A stretch of 64,000 nucleotides of DNA from an uncultured Aquimarina sp. (GCF_947496855.1 NZ_CANMED010000009.1:1-64000); one strand, 5' to 3'; positions 33,712 to 43,795 are shown, numbered from the stretch's first letter. Numbers and translations: made by a program. Notes: generated from the letters alone by a model not told the origin.

Positions 33712-36042
33712 TTGGAAGAATATTTAGTTGGATTGAATGATGCACAACGAGCTCCTGTATTACAGAAAGATGGAGCTATGATTGTGATTGCAGGTGCGGG
33801 TTCTGGAAAAACAAGAGTGCTTACATATAGAATTGCCTATCTTATGAATCAGGGAGTGGATTCATTTAATATTTTATCATTAACATTTACGAATAAAGCA
33901 GCGCGAGAAATGAAAAAGCGTATTGCTGATATTGTAGGTGCTAGTGAGGCAAAGAATCTTTGGATGGGAACGTTTCATTCTATTTTTGCCAAAATCTTAA
34001 GGATTGAAGCTGACAAATTAGGATATCCTTCTAATTTTACAATATATGATACACAAGATTCTCAGCGATTAATTTCTTCGGTAATTAAGGAGATGGGGTT
34101 GGACAAGGATATCTACAAGTATAAACAGGTTCAATCACGTATTTCTTCTTATAAGAATAATTTGATTACTGTAAAAGCATATTTTCAAAATGCTGAATTA
34201 GTAGAGGCCGATGCTATGGCAAAAAGACCGCGTATGGGAGAAATCTATCAGCATTATGTTGATCGTTGCTTTAAGGCTGGAGCAATGGATTTTGATGATT
34301 TATTACTTAAAACTAATGAGTTATTAAATCGTTTTCCGGAAGTATTGGCTAAATATCAAAATCGTTTTAGATATATTTTAGTAGATGAGTACCAAGATAC
34401 AAATCATTCTCAGTATCTAATAGTAAAGGCATTATCAGATAAGTTTCAAAATATATGTGTGGTAGGGGATGATGCGCAAAGTATTTATGCCTTCCGTGGA
34501 GCGAATATTAATAACATCCTTAATTTTCAAAAGGATTATGAAAATGTACAGCAATATCGCTTAGAACAAAATTACAGATCTACTAAAAATATTGTAGAAG
34601 CTGCGAACTCTATTATAGATAAAAATAAAACAAAGCTCGATAAGGTAGTTTGGACGGCTAATGATCCTGGTCCTAAAATTTTCGTAAATCGATTATTAAC
34701 AGATGGTGATGAAGGGCGATATGTAGCGAGTTCTATTTTTGAGAATCAAATGCAACACCAGTTGACTAATGGTCAGTTTGCTATTCTCTATAGAACAAAT
34801 GCACAGTCCCGTGCGATGGAGGATGCCCTTCGGAAAAGAGATATTAAATATAGAATTTATGGAGGATTGTCTTTCTATCAAAGAAAGGAGATAAAGGATG
34901 TTTTAGCATATCTTAGATTAATCATCAATCCAAAAGATGAAGAAGCACTAAAAAGAGTAATTAATTACCCTGCTCGAGGAATTGGTAGTACTACAATAGA
35001 TAAACTAGTGGTAGCAGCTAATCATTATGATCGATCTATCTTCGAAATCATTGAAAACCTGGATAGAATTAATCTAAAAATTAATAGCGGAACAAAGACC
35101 AGGTTAGAAAACTTCATGAATATGATCAAGAGTTTTCAAGTTACCAATCAAACTTCTGATGCTTTTGTATTATCAGAAATGGTTGCTAAAAACACTGGCT
35201 TACTTCAGGAACTTAAAAAAGATGGAACCCCTGAAGGGATCGCTCGTATTGAAAATATAGAGGAGTTATTGAATGGTATTCGAGACTTTGTAGAAGAGCA
35301 AAAAGAATTAGCTGATGAGACAGGGTCACTGGCGGAGTTTTTAGAAGATGTAGCATTGGCAACAGATTTAGATCAGGATACAGGGGATGATGATAGAGTA
35401 GCTCTGATGACAATACATCTAGCAAAAGGACTAGAATTTCCTTACGTATATATTGTTGGTATGGAGGAAGATTTATTTCCTTCCGGAATGAGTATGAATA
35501 CCAGATCAGAATTGGAAGAGGAGCGAAGATTATTTTACGTAGCTTTAACCAGAGCAGAGAAACAAGCATACCTGACTTATACACAATCTCGTTATCGATG
35601 GGGTAAACTTGTGGATGCAGAACCTAGTCGTTTTATCGAAGAAATAGATCCTCAATACATAGAATATATTACTCCAATTGATACTTACCGCTATAAACCA
35701 TTAGTAGATACTGATATTTTTGGAGATGTAGATAAAAGCAAATTAAGACTTAAAAAGCCTTTGTCTGGATCACCACCAGTTTCTCATAAACCTTCTGAAG
35801 AGCAATTGCGTAAGCTACGTAAACTAAGACCGATTTCTAATGATACTACAAGTACTCCTAAAACGAATCTTTTTGATGGAGATTTAGTGCCTGGAACCAT
35901 AGTAGAACACATGCGTTTTGGAAAAGGAAAAATTCTTCAGTTAGAAGGTGTAGGTCAAGATAAAAAAGCAGAGATTAACTTTGAAAATGGAGGAATTAAA
36001 AAGCTATTACTAAGATTTGCAAAGCTGAAAGTGATCGGGTAA
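33712..36042 (+). CDS. UvrD/PcrA-type DNA helicase, about 776 aa
   Basis: Superfamily I helicase that unwinds DNA 3'-5' in repair and replication. Motif Ia/I: IVIAGAGSGKTRVLTYRIA; II: ILVDEYQDTNHSQY; III: VVGDDAQSIYAFRGA; IV-VI: LEQNYRST, ALMTIHLAKGLEFPYV and LFYVALTRAEKQAYL. The C-terminal PcrA-type tail (PGTIVEHMRFGKGKILQLEG) is present. The frame is open from 33619, but family members start just before YLVGLNDAQ, so I suggest the TTG at 33712; the true start needs evidence. Confidence 0.9.
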   Translation: MEEYLVGLNDAQRAPVLQKDGAMIVIAGAGSGKTRVLTYRIAYLMNQGVDSFNILSLTFTNKAAREMKKRIADIVGASEAKNLWMGTFHSIFAKILRIEADKLGYPSNFTIYDTQDSQRLISSVIKEMGLDKDIYKYKQVQSRISSYKNNLITVKAYFQNAELVEADAMAKRPRMGEIYQHYVDRCFKAGAMDFDDLLLKTNELLNRFPEVLAKYQNRFRYILVDEYQDTNHSQYLIVKALSDKFQNICVVGDDAQSIYAFRGANINNILNFQKDYENVQQYRLEQNYRSTKNIVEAANSIIDKNKTKLDKVVWTANDPGPKIFVNRLLTDGDEGRYVASSIFENQMQHQLTNGQFAILYRTNAQSRAMEDALRKRDIKYRIYGGLSFYQRKEIKDVLAYLRLIINPKDEEALKRVINYPARGIGSTTIDKLVVAANHYDRSIFEIIENLDRINLKINSGTKTRLENFMNMIKSFQVTNQTSDAFVLSEMVAKNTGLLQELKKDGTPEGIARIENIEELLNGIRDFVEEQKELADETGSLAEFLEDVALATDLDQDTGDDDRVALMTIHLAKGLEFPYVYIVGMEEDLFPSGMSMNTRSELEEERRLFYVALTRAEKQAYLTYTQSRYRWGKLVDAEPSRFIEEIDPQYIEYITPIDTYRYKPLVDTDIFGDVDKSKLRLKKPLSGSPPVSHKPSEEQLRKLRKLRPISNDTTSTPKTNLFDGDLVPGTIVEHMRFGKGKILQLEGVGQDKKAEINFENGGIKKLLLRFAKLKVIG

Positions 36043-36354
36043 GCTTTATTCAGAATTTTGTTTTCTATGATTACCACTGATGGCTTTTGTTCTCATTGTT
36101 ATTAGATTAAACATGATTTTTTGGAATATTTTTCTATTATTTATTTAGTAGTAACGACTGATTTTTTGTAATAAATTTTTCGAATATGCTAAATATGGAT
36201 TTCTAATTTGTATAATTTCAGAAAAACTTGTGTGTTTTTTAAAAGAATATAAAATACTGGTTTTTTAAAATTAGAAATGAATAATACATCAAATTTTACG
36301 CTAATTTTTTATCTATTCTTTATTTTTTTAACCTTTTCTAAGTAAATTATCAAC

Positions 36355-36439
36355 ACTCAAACGTTTTCGCATAAAATCGATTCTTCGATTATTATATTTT
36401 TCCATTTTTTTTTAGAAATATTTATTACAACGTTTGAGT
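36355..36439. promoter_or_regulatory. Pair of inverted AACGTT boxes upstream of the amylase
   Basis: ACTCAAACGTT (36355-36365) and AACGTTTGAGT (36429-36439) are a perfect 11-bp inverted pair, 63 bp apart. Each has the CG-centred AACGTT core of LacI-family operators, which often control starch and maltose genes. The remainder of the 36043-36504 gap is AT-rich and shows no gene. Confidence 0.45.
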
Positions 36440-36504
36440 AATTTTCTAAAAAACAAAAAGATTTCTCAAATCGTCTTTTATTAACACACAAACCAAACTT
36501 AATT

Positions 36505-39500
36505 ATGAAAAAATTACTCTATTTAGGGGTATTATTGTGCTTATGTATGCCTAAAGTCGGTATTGCACAATCGGAAAGAAATCTCCCTTTCTCTTGGGAT
36601 AATCTTACGGTTTATTTCCTTATTACGGATCGTTTTAACAACGGTGATACTACTAATGATTCTAATTTTGATCGTTTTCAGGATAGTAGAAATAATGAAC
36701 TTGATTTCCACGGAGGGGATATTGCAGGAGTTACACAAAAACTTGAGGAAGGATATTTTGATGAGTTAGGGGTTAGTGCTATTTGGGTAACACCAGTAGT
36801 AGAAAATAGACACGGGTTCAATAATCCTCCCGCCAATGACCCTGCTTTTAGAGACTATCCTTATCACGGATATCACACGAATGATTGGACAGCTTTTGAT
36901 CCTAATTTTACTAGTGCCGAAGATTTTGAAAGGTTTATTGATACAGCTCATGATCACGGTATAAGAGTATTACTGGATATCGTTATGAATCATTCAGGAT
37001 ATAGAACTTTTAAGAATGTAAATGGTCAGTTAGAGTTTGTTGATGAAGATTATCCATCGGATTGGGTGAGATTACAATGTGGAACTGATAATGGAGAACT
37101 TCCTTGCGATGACCTGACTACACCACTTTTTGGTTTACCGGACGTAAGAACGGAATCATTTAATACAGTAAATCTTCCGCAATGGTTATTAGATAAATGG
37201 GATACAGAAGGAAGAAAGCAACAAGAATTAGACGAACTGAATGCGTATTTTGCAAGAACAGGAAAACCAAGAACACCAAGATATTACTTGATCAAATGGT
37301 TAACAGATTGGGTTAGAGAATATGGAATTGATGGTTTCCGTGTAGATACAGAACGTCATGTAAGCCCAGATGTTTGGAAAGAACTAAAAGAAGAAGCAGT
37401 TCTAGCGTTAAGAGAATGGAAGCAAAATAATCCCACCAAAAAACCGGATGATCTCGATTTTTATATGACGGGAGAAGATTCTTCTCTGAATATTAAGAAT
37501 GATGCGAATGACCCTTTACCAGAAGATTTTACTATTAGTAAATTCAATAGTATGATCAATTTTCGTTCACCAAAAGAAGCGTATACAGATTTAGCTCAGG
37601 AAGAAATATTTAGCTCTTTTGCAGCTAAGCTCAATCAAGATGGAGGATTTAATACTCCTGGAGAGTATAATATGATTAGTTACCTTAGATCTCACGATTT
37701 TAGTGAATTCTATACAGGTAATATGTTTGAAGGAGCAGTGAAGTTATTACTATCTCCAGGTGGCGCACAAATTTATTATGGAGACGAATCTGGGCGTCAA
37801 TTTTTTGATGCTACTACATATGTTGATGCTGGGTATCGTTCTGATATGAACTGGGACTCTATAGATGATGCTATGTTATTACATTGGAGAAAGCTTGGGA
37901 CGTTTAGAAGAGAACATACCTCTATAGGAGCTGGATCTCATCAGAAATTAAGTGATGCTCCATATATTTTTAAACGGGAATATAATCGTAATGGACAAAA
38001 TGACAAAGCTTTAGTATTCCAAGGTCAGGATAATGATTTTGCGGGAGCACTAGATGTTTTCGGAATGTGGCCTGATGGAACGTTGCTTAAAGATTACTTT
38101 TCTGATGCTACGGCAACAGTGTCTGGAGGAACTGTAACTTTTGGAACTACTTTCGGAATTGTTTTAGTAGGCGAGCCTTTTGATCTTTCGAATTCTGTAA
38201 CACTTTCTGTAAATCCGCCATCAGGATTTTATACAGATGCTGTAACTGTAGAAATGACTGCGTCTACAACTGCAGAAGGAGCTGCAGTAGATATTTTTTA
38301 TACGACAGATGGTTCTGATCCTTCAGTTTCCAGTACTCAGTATGTAACTCCTTTCAGTGTAACCACTACAACCTCAATAAAAGCAATAGCTTTTGATTCA
38401 GAAGGTAATGAATCCAACATAGTGCCAATAGATTATGTAATAGGTGATGGATCTCCATTTGATGTATATTTCAAAAAACCAGCGAGCTGGTCATCAACTA
38501 ATATTTATTTGTTTAATCAAAATACAGGCGATGCATTACCAGGACTTCCTGCTTGGCCAGGAGCTGTTATGGATAATGTAGCTGGAACTCCTTGGTTTAC
38601 ATATAACATTGATCAAACGGTACAGGTCGGTATTGTGTTTAATGATAATGGAGGAGATCAAACAGACGATCTAACAAGAATAACAGAAGGTTGGTATGAT
38701 AACCAATGGTTTGATAGTTGTCCAAGTGACTGCCCTACAGATCAAGAACCTCCAGTATTGACAGTTTTACCAGATTCAGGGACATTTAATGGAAGTGTAG
38801 AAGTAAACATGAGTGCTACTAATTCTGGAGTTATATACTATACTTTAGACGGTTCTGATCCAGATGCATCAAGTACATTGTATTCTGGTGCGTTTACAAT
38901 ATCCTCTATTGGCGTTACAGAAGTAAATGCAATAGCTATAAATAGTGTGGGGAATTCTGATGTAATCAACAGAGAGTATGCTATCGAAGATACAATAGGA
39001 TATACGGTTAACTTTAGAAAACCAGATGGTTGGAATACAGCTTATGTTTATTTATATGATAAAAATACAGATGCTGCAATTCCAGGATTTTCCGCTTGGC
39101 CAGGAGTTCAAATGTCGCAATTAAGTACTTCACCTTGGTTTACATATGACATTGATGAATCAGTTGAGGTAGGAATTGTTTTTAGTGATAATGGAGGATC
39201 ACAGACAGATGATTTATTTAGAACTGCAGATGGATGGTATAATAACGGCTGGACGAGTACTTGTCCAGGAGAATGCCCAGGAATTATTCTTGATACTTCT
39301 TATGATGTGTACTTTAAAAAACCTTCTTCTTGGAATACAGCGTTTATTTATATATATGATAAAAATACCAATGCTGCAATCCCAGGAGCTCCGGCTTGGC
39401 CTGGTGCAGAGATGAACACTGTTAATGGTTCACCTTGGTACTCTTATGTAATAGATGAATCTGTTGAGGTGGGAATTGTTTTTAATGATAACGGAGGAAC

Positions 39501-39882
39501 ACAGACTGATGATGTATTTAGAACAACCAATGGATGGTATGATAACCAATGGTTTGATAATTGCCCAAGTGATTGCTCATCGATAAATGATATAAAAGGT
39601 TCTTTTTCTAATAAAGCTCCTGTAAGTGAAGCTTTAGAAGTGATTAAAGCTTGGCCAAATCCTTTTAATCAATCATTGACATTATCTTTTACAGGAAACC
39701 TGAAAGATAATCATGTAAGGATAGAAATGTTTGACCTAGCAGGTAAGAGAACGAACACAACGCTTGTAAAGGATATCAAAATGAATACAATAACTATGAA
39801 TACAGCCAATCTTCCAAAAGGAATTTATCTTCTAAAGATAGTTTCTGATAGAAATGTAAAGGTTATGAAAATGGTTAAGTAA
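36505..39882 (+). CDS. Secreted GH13 alpha-amylase with repeated starch-binding modules and T9SS tail, 1125 aa
   Basis: Signal peptide to GIAQS. GH13 catalytic barrel with D281 (FRVDTERH), E324 (TGEDS) and D398 (SHDFSEF). After it come two chitobiase/Ig-like modules (TTDGSDPSVSSTQY and TLDGSDPDASSTLY) and three near-identical starch-binding modules starting at FDVYFKKPASWSSTN, YTVNFRKPDGWNTAY and YDVYFKKPSSWNTAF, each about 95 residues with AWPGA and VGIVFNDNGG. A T9SS type A tail ends the protein. It hydrolyses alpha-glucans outside the cell; the repeated modules should raise affinity for starch granules. DNA of modules 2 and 3 is highly similar, which suggests recent duplication. Confidence 0.94.
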   Translation: MKKLLYLGVLLCLCMPKVGIAQSERNLPFSWDNLTVYFLITDRFNNGDTTNDSNFDRFQDSRNNELDFHGGDIAGVTQKLEEGYFDELGVSAIWVTPVVENRHGFNNPPANDPAFRDYPYHGYHTNDWTAFDPNFTSAEDFERFIDTAHDHGIRVLLDIVMNHSGYRTFKNVNGQLEFVDEDYPSDWVRLQCGTDNGELPCDDLTTPLFGLPDVRTESFNTVNLPQWLLDKWDTEGRKQQELDELNAYFARTGKPRTPRYYLIKWLTDWVREYGIDGFRVDTERHVSPDVWKELKEEAVLALREWKQNNPTKKPDDLDFYMTGEDSSLNIKNDANDPLPEDFTISKFNSMINFRSPKEAYTDLAQEEIFSSFAAKLNQDGGFNTPGEYNMISYLRSHDFSEFYTGNMFEGAVKLLLSPGGAQIYYGDESGRQFFDATTYVDAGYRSDMNWDSIDDAMLLHWRKLGTFRREHTSIGAGSHQKLSDAPYIFKREYNRNGQNDKALVFQGQDNDFAGALDVFGMWPDGTLLKDYFSDATATVSGGTVTFGTTFGIVLVGEPFDLSNSVTLSVNPPSGFYTDAVTVEMTASTTAEGAAVDIFYTTDGSDPSVSSTQYVTPFSVTTTTSIKAIAFDSEGNESNIVPIDYVIGDGSPFDVYFKKPASWSSTNIYLFNQNTGDALPGLPAWPGAVMDNVAGTPWFTYNIDQTVQVGIVFNDNGGDQTDDLTRITEGWYDNQWFDSCPSDCPTDQEPPVLTVLPDSGTFNGSVEVNMSATNSGVIYYTLDGSDPDASSTLYSGAFTISSIGVTEVNAIAINSVGNSDVINREYAIEDTIGYTVNFRKPDGWNTAYVYLYDKNTDAAIPGFSAWPGVQMSQLSTSPWFTYDIDESVEVGIVFSDNGGSQTDDLFRTADGWYNNGWTSTCPGECPGIILDTSYDVYFKKPSSWNTAFIYIYDKNTNAAIPGAPAWPGAEMNTVNGSPWYSYVIDESVEVGIVFNDNGGTQTDDVFRTTNGWYDNQWFDNCPSDCSSINDIKGSFSNKAPVSEALEVIKAWPNPFNQSLTLSFTGNLKDNHVRIEMFDLAGKRTNTTLVKDIKMNTITMNTANLPKGIYLLKIVSDRNVKVMKMVK

Positions 39883-39904
39883 ACAATTATTTTGCTGAAG
39901 TAAG

Positions 39905-39946
39905 AAACCTGTTGAGGAAGTGATTATCCTTGGCAGGTTTTTTTTA
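39905..39946 (+). terminator. Terminator after the amylase
   Basis: AAACCTG (39905-39911) and CAGGTTT (39934-39940) enclose a 22-nt loop and are followed by a run of eight T. Confidence 0.88.
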
Positions 39947-39956
39947 TTTTTGGATT

Positions 39957-40412
39957 ATGCAAAATGACAAAAAAGGGGTTACGTATGTGTTGATTCAATT
40001 TATACTGTTTGTGTTGTATGTGCTTCCAATATATGAATTGAGAATTTTTTGCTTTTCATTAATTAGGTATCTATCTTTAATAGTAACAATACTTGGGGGG
40101 ATCATAATTTTTGGATCAATTTTCCGATTGCGCAATCAATTATCTCCTTTTCCTGCTCCTTTGCAGGATGGAATTTTAATACAGAATGGATTCTTTAGAT
40201 TTTCCAGGCATCCTATTTATTCTGGAATACTAATAAGTTGTTTCTTTTATGCTTTATATAGTTGTTCTGGATTCAAAATTATAATTTCTATTGGATTACT
40301 CATCTTGTTTTATTTTAAAAGCTCTTATGAAGAAAAATTACTTTCAAGAAAATATGTAGAATACAATGAATATAAGAAGAGAGTTGGACGGTTTTTTCCA
40401 AAGGTTTTTTGA
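39957..40412 (+). CDS. ICMT-like membrane methyltransferase, 151 aa
   Basis: A four-helix membrane protein with the isoprenylcysteine carboxyl methyltransferase signature: FRFSRHPIYSGILI and the C-terminal SYEEKLLSRKYVEYNEYKKRVGRFFP. SAM-dependent methylation of an unknown substrate is expected. I use the ATG at 39957; the upstream ATG at 39930 lies inside the amylase terminator. It is shorter than the cassette-borne relative at 9402-9986, with no close sequence match beyond the family motifs. Confidence 0.8.
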   Translation: MQNDKKGVTYVLIQFILFVLYVLPIYELRIFCFSLIRYLSLIVTILGGIIIFGSIFRLRNQLSPFPAPLQDGILIQNGFFRFSRHPIYSGILISCFFYALYSCSGFKIIISIGLLILFYFKSSYEEKLLSRKYVEYNEYKKRVGRFFPKVF

Positions 40413-40613
40413 GAGAGTAACGCTTTCAGTTTCAATTGAGATACCTCTTATTAATTCTATATAAATTATCAATGAAATATTAAGTTATTTTTACTTAAAA
40501 ATCACAGAAAAGAATCTTAATGCTTGTTGTAAGATGATTTTGTGAATACTTTAATTATTTATAATTATTTGATTATCAATATTTTAATTGGTTTTCTTTC
40601 TAAGAATGAAAGT

Positions 40614-40631
40614 TTGGCACGCGTTTTGAAA
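40614..40631 (+). promoter_or_regulatory. Putative sigma-54 promoter
   Basis: TTGGCACGCGTTTTGAAA matches the -24/-12 pattern TTGGCACG-N4-TTGc/a, with GG at -24 and TTGA instead of TTGC at -12. It lies 70 bp upstream of a small ORF with a strong ribosome binding site. Confidence 0.5.
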
Positions 40632-40701
40632 ATTACTAAACAACTGATCGGGCAATTATAGATATCAGTTAAAAATGTTTATTAATTTAAAAAAGGAAAT
40701 C

Positions 40702-40797
40702 ATGACAAATTTTATTTCATTTAAAATCAACTGGAACGTTTTAAGAAAGTTTTTACAAGAATTACCAGCGGCTAGTAGCCACGCGATTCACAGATAG
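40702..40797 (+). CDS. Small ORF, 31 aa, function unknown
   Basis: MTNFISFKINWNVLRKFLQE then LPAASSHAIHR. The ATG is preceded by AAAAGGAAAT, a good ribosome binding site for this genome, and a perfect terminator follows 50 bp after the stop, so the peptide has its own transcript. It is basic and amphipathic at the N-terminus with a helix-like part and no leader motif that I know. It lies between a putative sigma-54 promoter and the VgrG gene. It may be a real peptide, the leader of a regulated RNA, or chance. Confidence 0.5.
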   Translation: MTNFISFKINWNVLRKFLQELPAASSHAIHR

Positions 40798-40847
40798 ACT
40801 TTCATAAACCTAAACCCCAACAGAATGTTTACAAAATACTTTTAATG

Positions 40848-40884
40848 ACCGGATATAGATTCTAATTTATGTCCGGTTTTTTCT
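40848..40884 (+). terminator. Terminator after the 31-aa ORF
   Basis: ACCGGATATA and TATGTCCGGT form the stem (40848-40857 and 40868-40877, with a small mismatch), followed by TTTTTTCTTT. It closes a short transcription unit starting near 40640. From 40885 to 41182 I see no gene. Confidence 0.85.
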
Positions 40885-41182
40885 TTCCATTAATGTTCAA
40901 TCGAGATAATTCATGTCTGATTTCTTCCCAGCTAACTCGAGAATTTTATGGCTAACCCTTATTTTTTTTGGTAACGAACCATTGCTAGTTGTAGTGGTTT
41001 TCAGGGGTGTATTTCCACTGAATATCTGGTTGATTTGGAGTTGTTAGTTTTCTAAATTTGAAATAACCAATACAGAATTATTGTTTATTCTAAGAACTAA
41101 TTTTAATATTATTAAATGTTTAGTTAAAGAGTAGGGATTTGTTTTTGTAAATGGGTACACAAATTAATTTTAAAACTCAACA

Positions 41183-42973
41183 ATGGCACTTCAATCTAAT
41201 ATTCAATTGTTTATTGGTGGAGTTTCTATAAAGGCATTTAAGGAACTTACACTTAAGCAAGAAATTGACAATCATCACACGCTCGAGATATTATGTCGTA
41301 GAGACGTTTTAGAAAAAATTTCTGATCTAAACGAGGAAAAAAGCAACGACTTTTTAGGGCAGACTATTATTCTTTCTATAACATCCTTAGATACTTTAGA
41401 TATCTATAAAGAGCTGAAATTTAATGGCGTAGTCACAGAAGTAAAGGTGACTAATGGTTTTCATCAATCTATGGGAGATTCCATTTTGATTAAAGCTAAG
41501 AGTAATTCAATACTAACCGATGATGGTCCACACTATGCATCTTTTAGTGATAAAAATTTAGAATCAATTCTTACCAGTGTTTTTCAAAAGTATGATCGTT
41601 CAAAGCTAAGTACCACAGTATCTACAAGGTCTAATGATGATTTGCATTATTGTGTTCAAAATGGAGAAAGTAGTTTTGAGTTTGCAAGTAGGTTATCCGC
41701 CCAATATGGAGAGTGGTTTTATTACGATGGAGAGAGTTTAGTGTTTGGGAGACCTTTAGATTCGGAAGAAACTACATTAACGTATGGTTTTGATTTACAA
41801 GAATTCTCTAGAAGTTTACATCCAAGATCTAATAGCTATTCTTTTTTTACAAATGATTATTTGAATAATGAAAAGCACGAGGTTACCACTTCAGAAATTG
41901 CTAGTTCAATAAACGGGCATAATGGATACGCTTCCAATAAAAGCAAAGACATGTTTCCTCATAAAACTCAGGTTTTTCTAAATACATATAATGATACACA
42001 AACGAAGCAAAGACTCAGTAATCTAGTAAAAGAACAAAAAAAAGCTGAAGAAATTAAACAAGTAGTTATTACAGGTAAGAGTGATAACCCAGGAGTTAGT
42101 TTAGGAAAAAAAGTAAAAATAAAGGAGAAGAATAATGATCAAGGTATTTATAGAATTACTAAAATAAAGCATGCAGCAACGGAAAATGGTAAGTACGTAA
42201 ACCATTTTGAAGGAATCGCAGTAGATCAAGATGTATATCCTAATACGAATATTTTTAAGACTCCTAAAAGTGAAACTCAAGTGGCAACTGTTACTGCTAA
42301 TGATGATCCCGATGGTATTGGTAGAATAAAAGTTCAGTTAGATTGGCAAAAACCGTTAGGAGTTTATACTCCTTGGCTTCGGGTAATGACTCCACATTCT
42401 GGTGGAGATAAAGGATTTCATTTTATTCCGGAAGTAGGCGAAGAAGTACTTATTGGGTTTGAGGGAGGAAATGCAGAAAGGCCTTTTGTTATGGGAGCAC
42501 TTTATAATGGTTCTTCAAATCCAGCCGAATGGAAAACAGACAAGAATAATGTGAAGGCAATAAGAACCAGAAGTGGTCATACTATTGAGCTTAACGATAC
42601 GGATAAAGCAGAATTTATTACGATTAAAGATAAAAATGAAAATCTAATTCATATAGATACAGCCAATAACAACATTACGATCACTGCATTAGAGACGATG
42701 ACGCTAAATGCAAAGAATTTTGAAATGAATGTTCAAGAAGATGCTAATTTTAATATAGGTAGAGATACTACGATTTATACCGAAAATAATTTTAATACCT
42801 CTTCATCTAATCATACAAATACTGTGGAAAATAAAATGAAAACTACCATAGGAGGTGATTTAATTCAGAATAGTGGTAATGCAGAAATCCAAAGTAAAAG
42901 AAATATGAAGATTGCATGTGGAGCAACGGCTTCTTTTCAAGGAGGCGGAAATGTAAAAATCAGTAAAGGCTAA
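41183..42973 (+). CDS. vgrG: VgrG-type spike protein, 596 aa
   Basis: VgrG forms the needle tip of contractile injection systems. The N-terminal region (about 1-365) is the gp27/gp44-like part; an OB fold follows (ATVTANDDPDGIGRIKVQLD..PWLRVMTPHSGGDKG..FIPEVGEEVLIGFEGGNAERPFV); the C-terminus is a beta-helix of short strands (NITITALETMTLNAKNFEMN..) ending GGGNVKISKG. No C-terminal effector extension. First gene of an island with PAAR-like and effector genes. No other secretion-machine gene is in the window, so it is an orphan cluster supplying cargo to an apparatus encoded elsewhere, probably a Bacteroidota type VI system. Confidence 0.93.
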   Translation: MALQSNIQLFIGGVSIKAFKELTLKQEIDNHHTLEILCRRDVLEKISDLNEEKSNDFLGQTIILSITSLDTLDIYKELKFNGVVTEVKVTNGFHQSMGDSILIKAKSNSILTDDGPHYASFSDKNLESILTSVFQKYDRSKLSTTVSTRSNDDLHYCVQNGESSFEFASRLSAQYGEWFYYDGESLVFGRPLDSEETTLTYGFDLQEFSRSLHPRSNSYSFFTNDYLNNEKHEVTTSEIASSINGHNGYASNKSKDMFPHKTQVFLNTYNDTQTKQRLSNLVKEQKKAEEIKQVVITGKSDNPGVSLGKKVKIKEKNNDQGIYRITKIKHAATENGKYVNHFEGIAVDQDVYPNTNIFKTPKSETQVATVTANDDPDGIGRIKVQLDWQKPLGVYTPWLRVMTPHSGGDKGFHFIPEVGEEVLIGFEGGNAERPFVMGALYNGSSNPAEWKTDKNNVKAIRTRSGHTIELNDTDKAEFITIKDKNENLIHIDTANNNITITALETMTLNAKNFEMNVQEDANFNIGRDTTIYTENNFNTSSSNHTNTVENKMKTTIGGDLIQNSGNAEIQSKRNMKIACGATASFQGGGNVKISKG

Positions 42974-42998
42974 ACGTATCTTAATAACACACAACTCA

Positions 42999-43793
42999 AT
43001 GATTCCAAGTAAATATACATTTAGAACAAAAGAAATTCAACTAAATATTCCAAGAGAAGGAACACATAAGTATTTGATAGAGAGCACAAATTTCATCAAT
43101 TATTCAGGAGAGATACGCTGTTCGCATAGGAAAGAAGTCTCTTTTTCGATTCAATATAATGAAGATCAACCTTATGTCCGTTTTGTTCAAATTGAAATCG
43201 AAAATGATAGTTTTCAGTTCTCTGATGGGTCCTTTGCAATGCAAGATATTATAAAAAGAACGGCTTCAGTTTATAAAAAACTTAATTTACGAGTATCTTA
43301 TCAAGGAGCGATAGTAGCGATAGATAATATAGAAGAATTACAAGGAAACTGGAATGAAGTAAAAATGTATTTTAGAAGCAAGTATAAAGGAAATCAAGTA
43401 CAACGCTTTATTTTAAAAACTGACGCTATATTAAATTCAGAAGAAGAGACTATTAAAGATATCTCTCTATATCATAATTTTGGAGGATTAATAAAATCAA
43501 TGTATCAGAAATATAGTTCTGACTCATGTAGCAGCACATCCCAGTGTTTGTCTACAAAGTATGGCAAAATTACTACTAATGAAGACGTTTTATTACAATC
43601 GGCAAAAGAAACAGAAGATATTCAGTTGCAATTACAGTCACATTATCCCAAAAATAAAGAATATGTTTCAGTAAACGGAACTTATAATTTCAAAGGTATA
43701 CTCGAGTCCTGGTTACAAAGAGCTGTAATTTCTAGTATAGAAAAATATGGCAGACAAGAATATCATAATACGGTTAGTATAATTCAACTATAA
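42999..43793 (+). CDS. Unknown VgrG-linked protein, possible adaptor, 264 aa
   Basis: No signal or membrane segment and no recognised family. Middle part alpha/beta with QIEIENDSFQFSDGSFAMQD and LRVSYQGAIVAIDNIEELQG; the C-terminal half is helical. It lies 25 bp after vgrG and 2 bp before a PAAR-like effector gene. In type VI clusters this position is often filled by effector chaperones or adaptors that load cargo on VgrG, which is the inferred role here. Confidence 0.75.
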   Translation: MIPSKYTFRTKEIQLNIPREGTHKYLIESTNFINYSGEIRCSHRKEVSFSIQYNEDQPYVRFVQIEIENDSFQFSDGSFAMQDIIKRTASVYKKLNLRVSYQGAIVAIDNIEELQGNWNEVKMYFRSKYKGNQVQRFILKTDAILNSEEETIKDISLYHNFGGLIKSMYQKYSSDSCSSTSQCLSTKYGKITTNEDVLLQSAKETEDIQLQLQSHYPKNKEYVSVNGTYNFKGILESWLQRAVISSIEKYGRQEYHNTVSIIQL

Positions 43794-43795
43794 TA

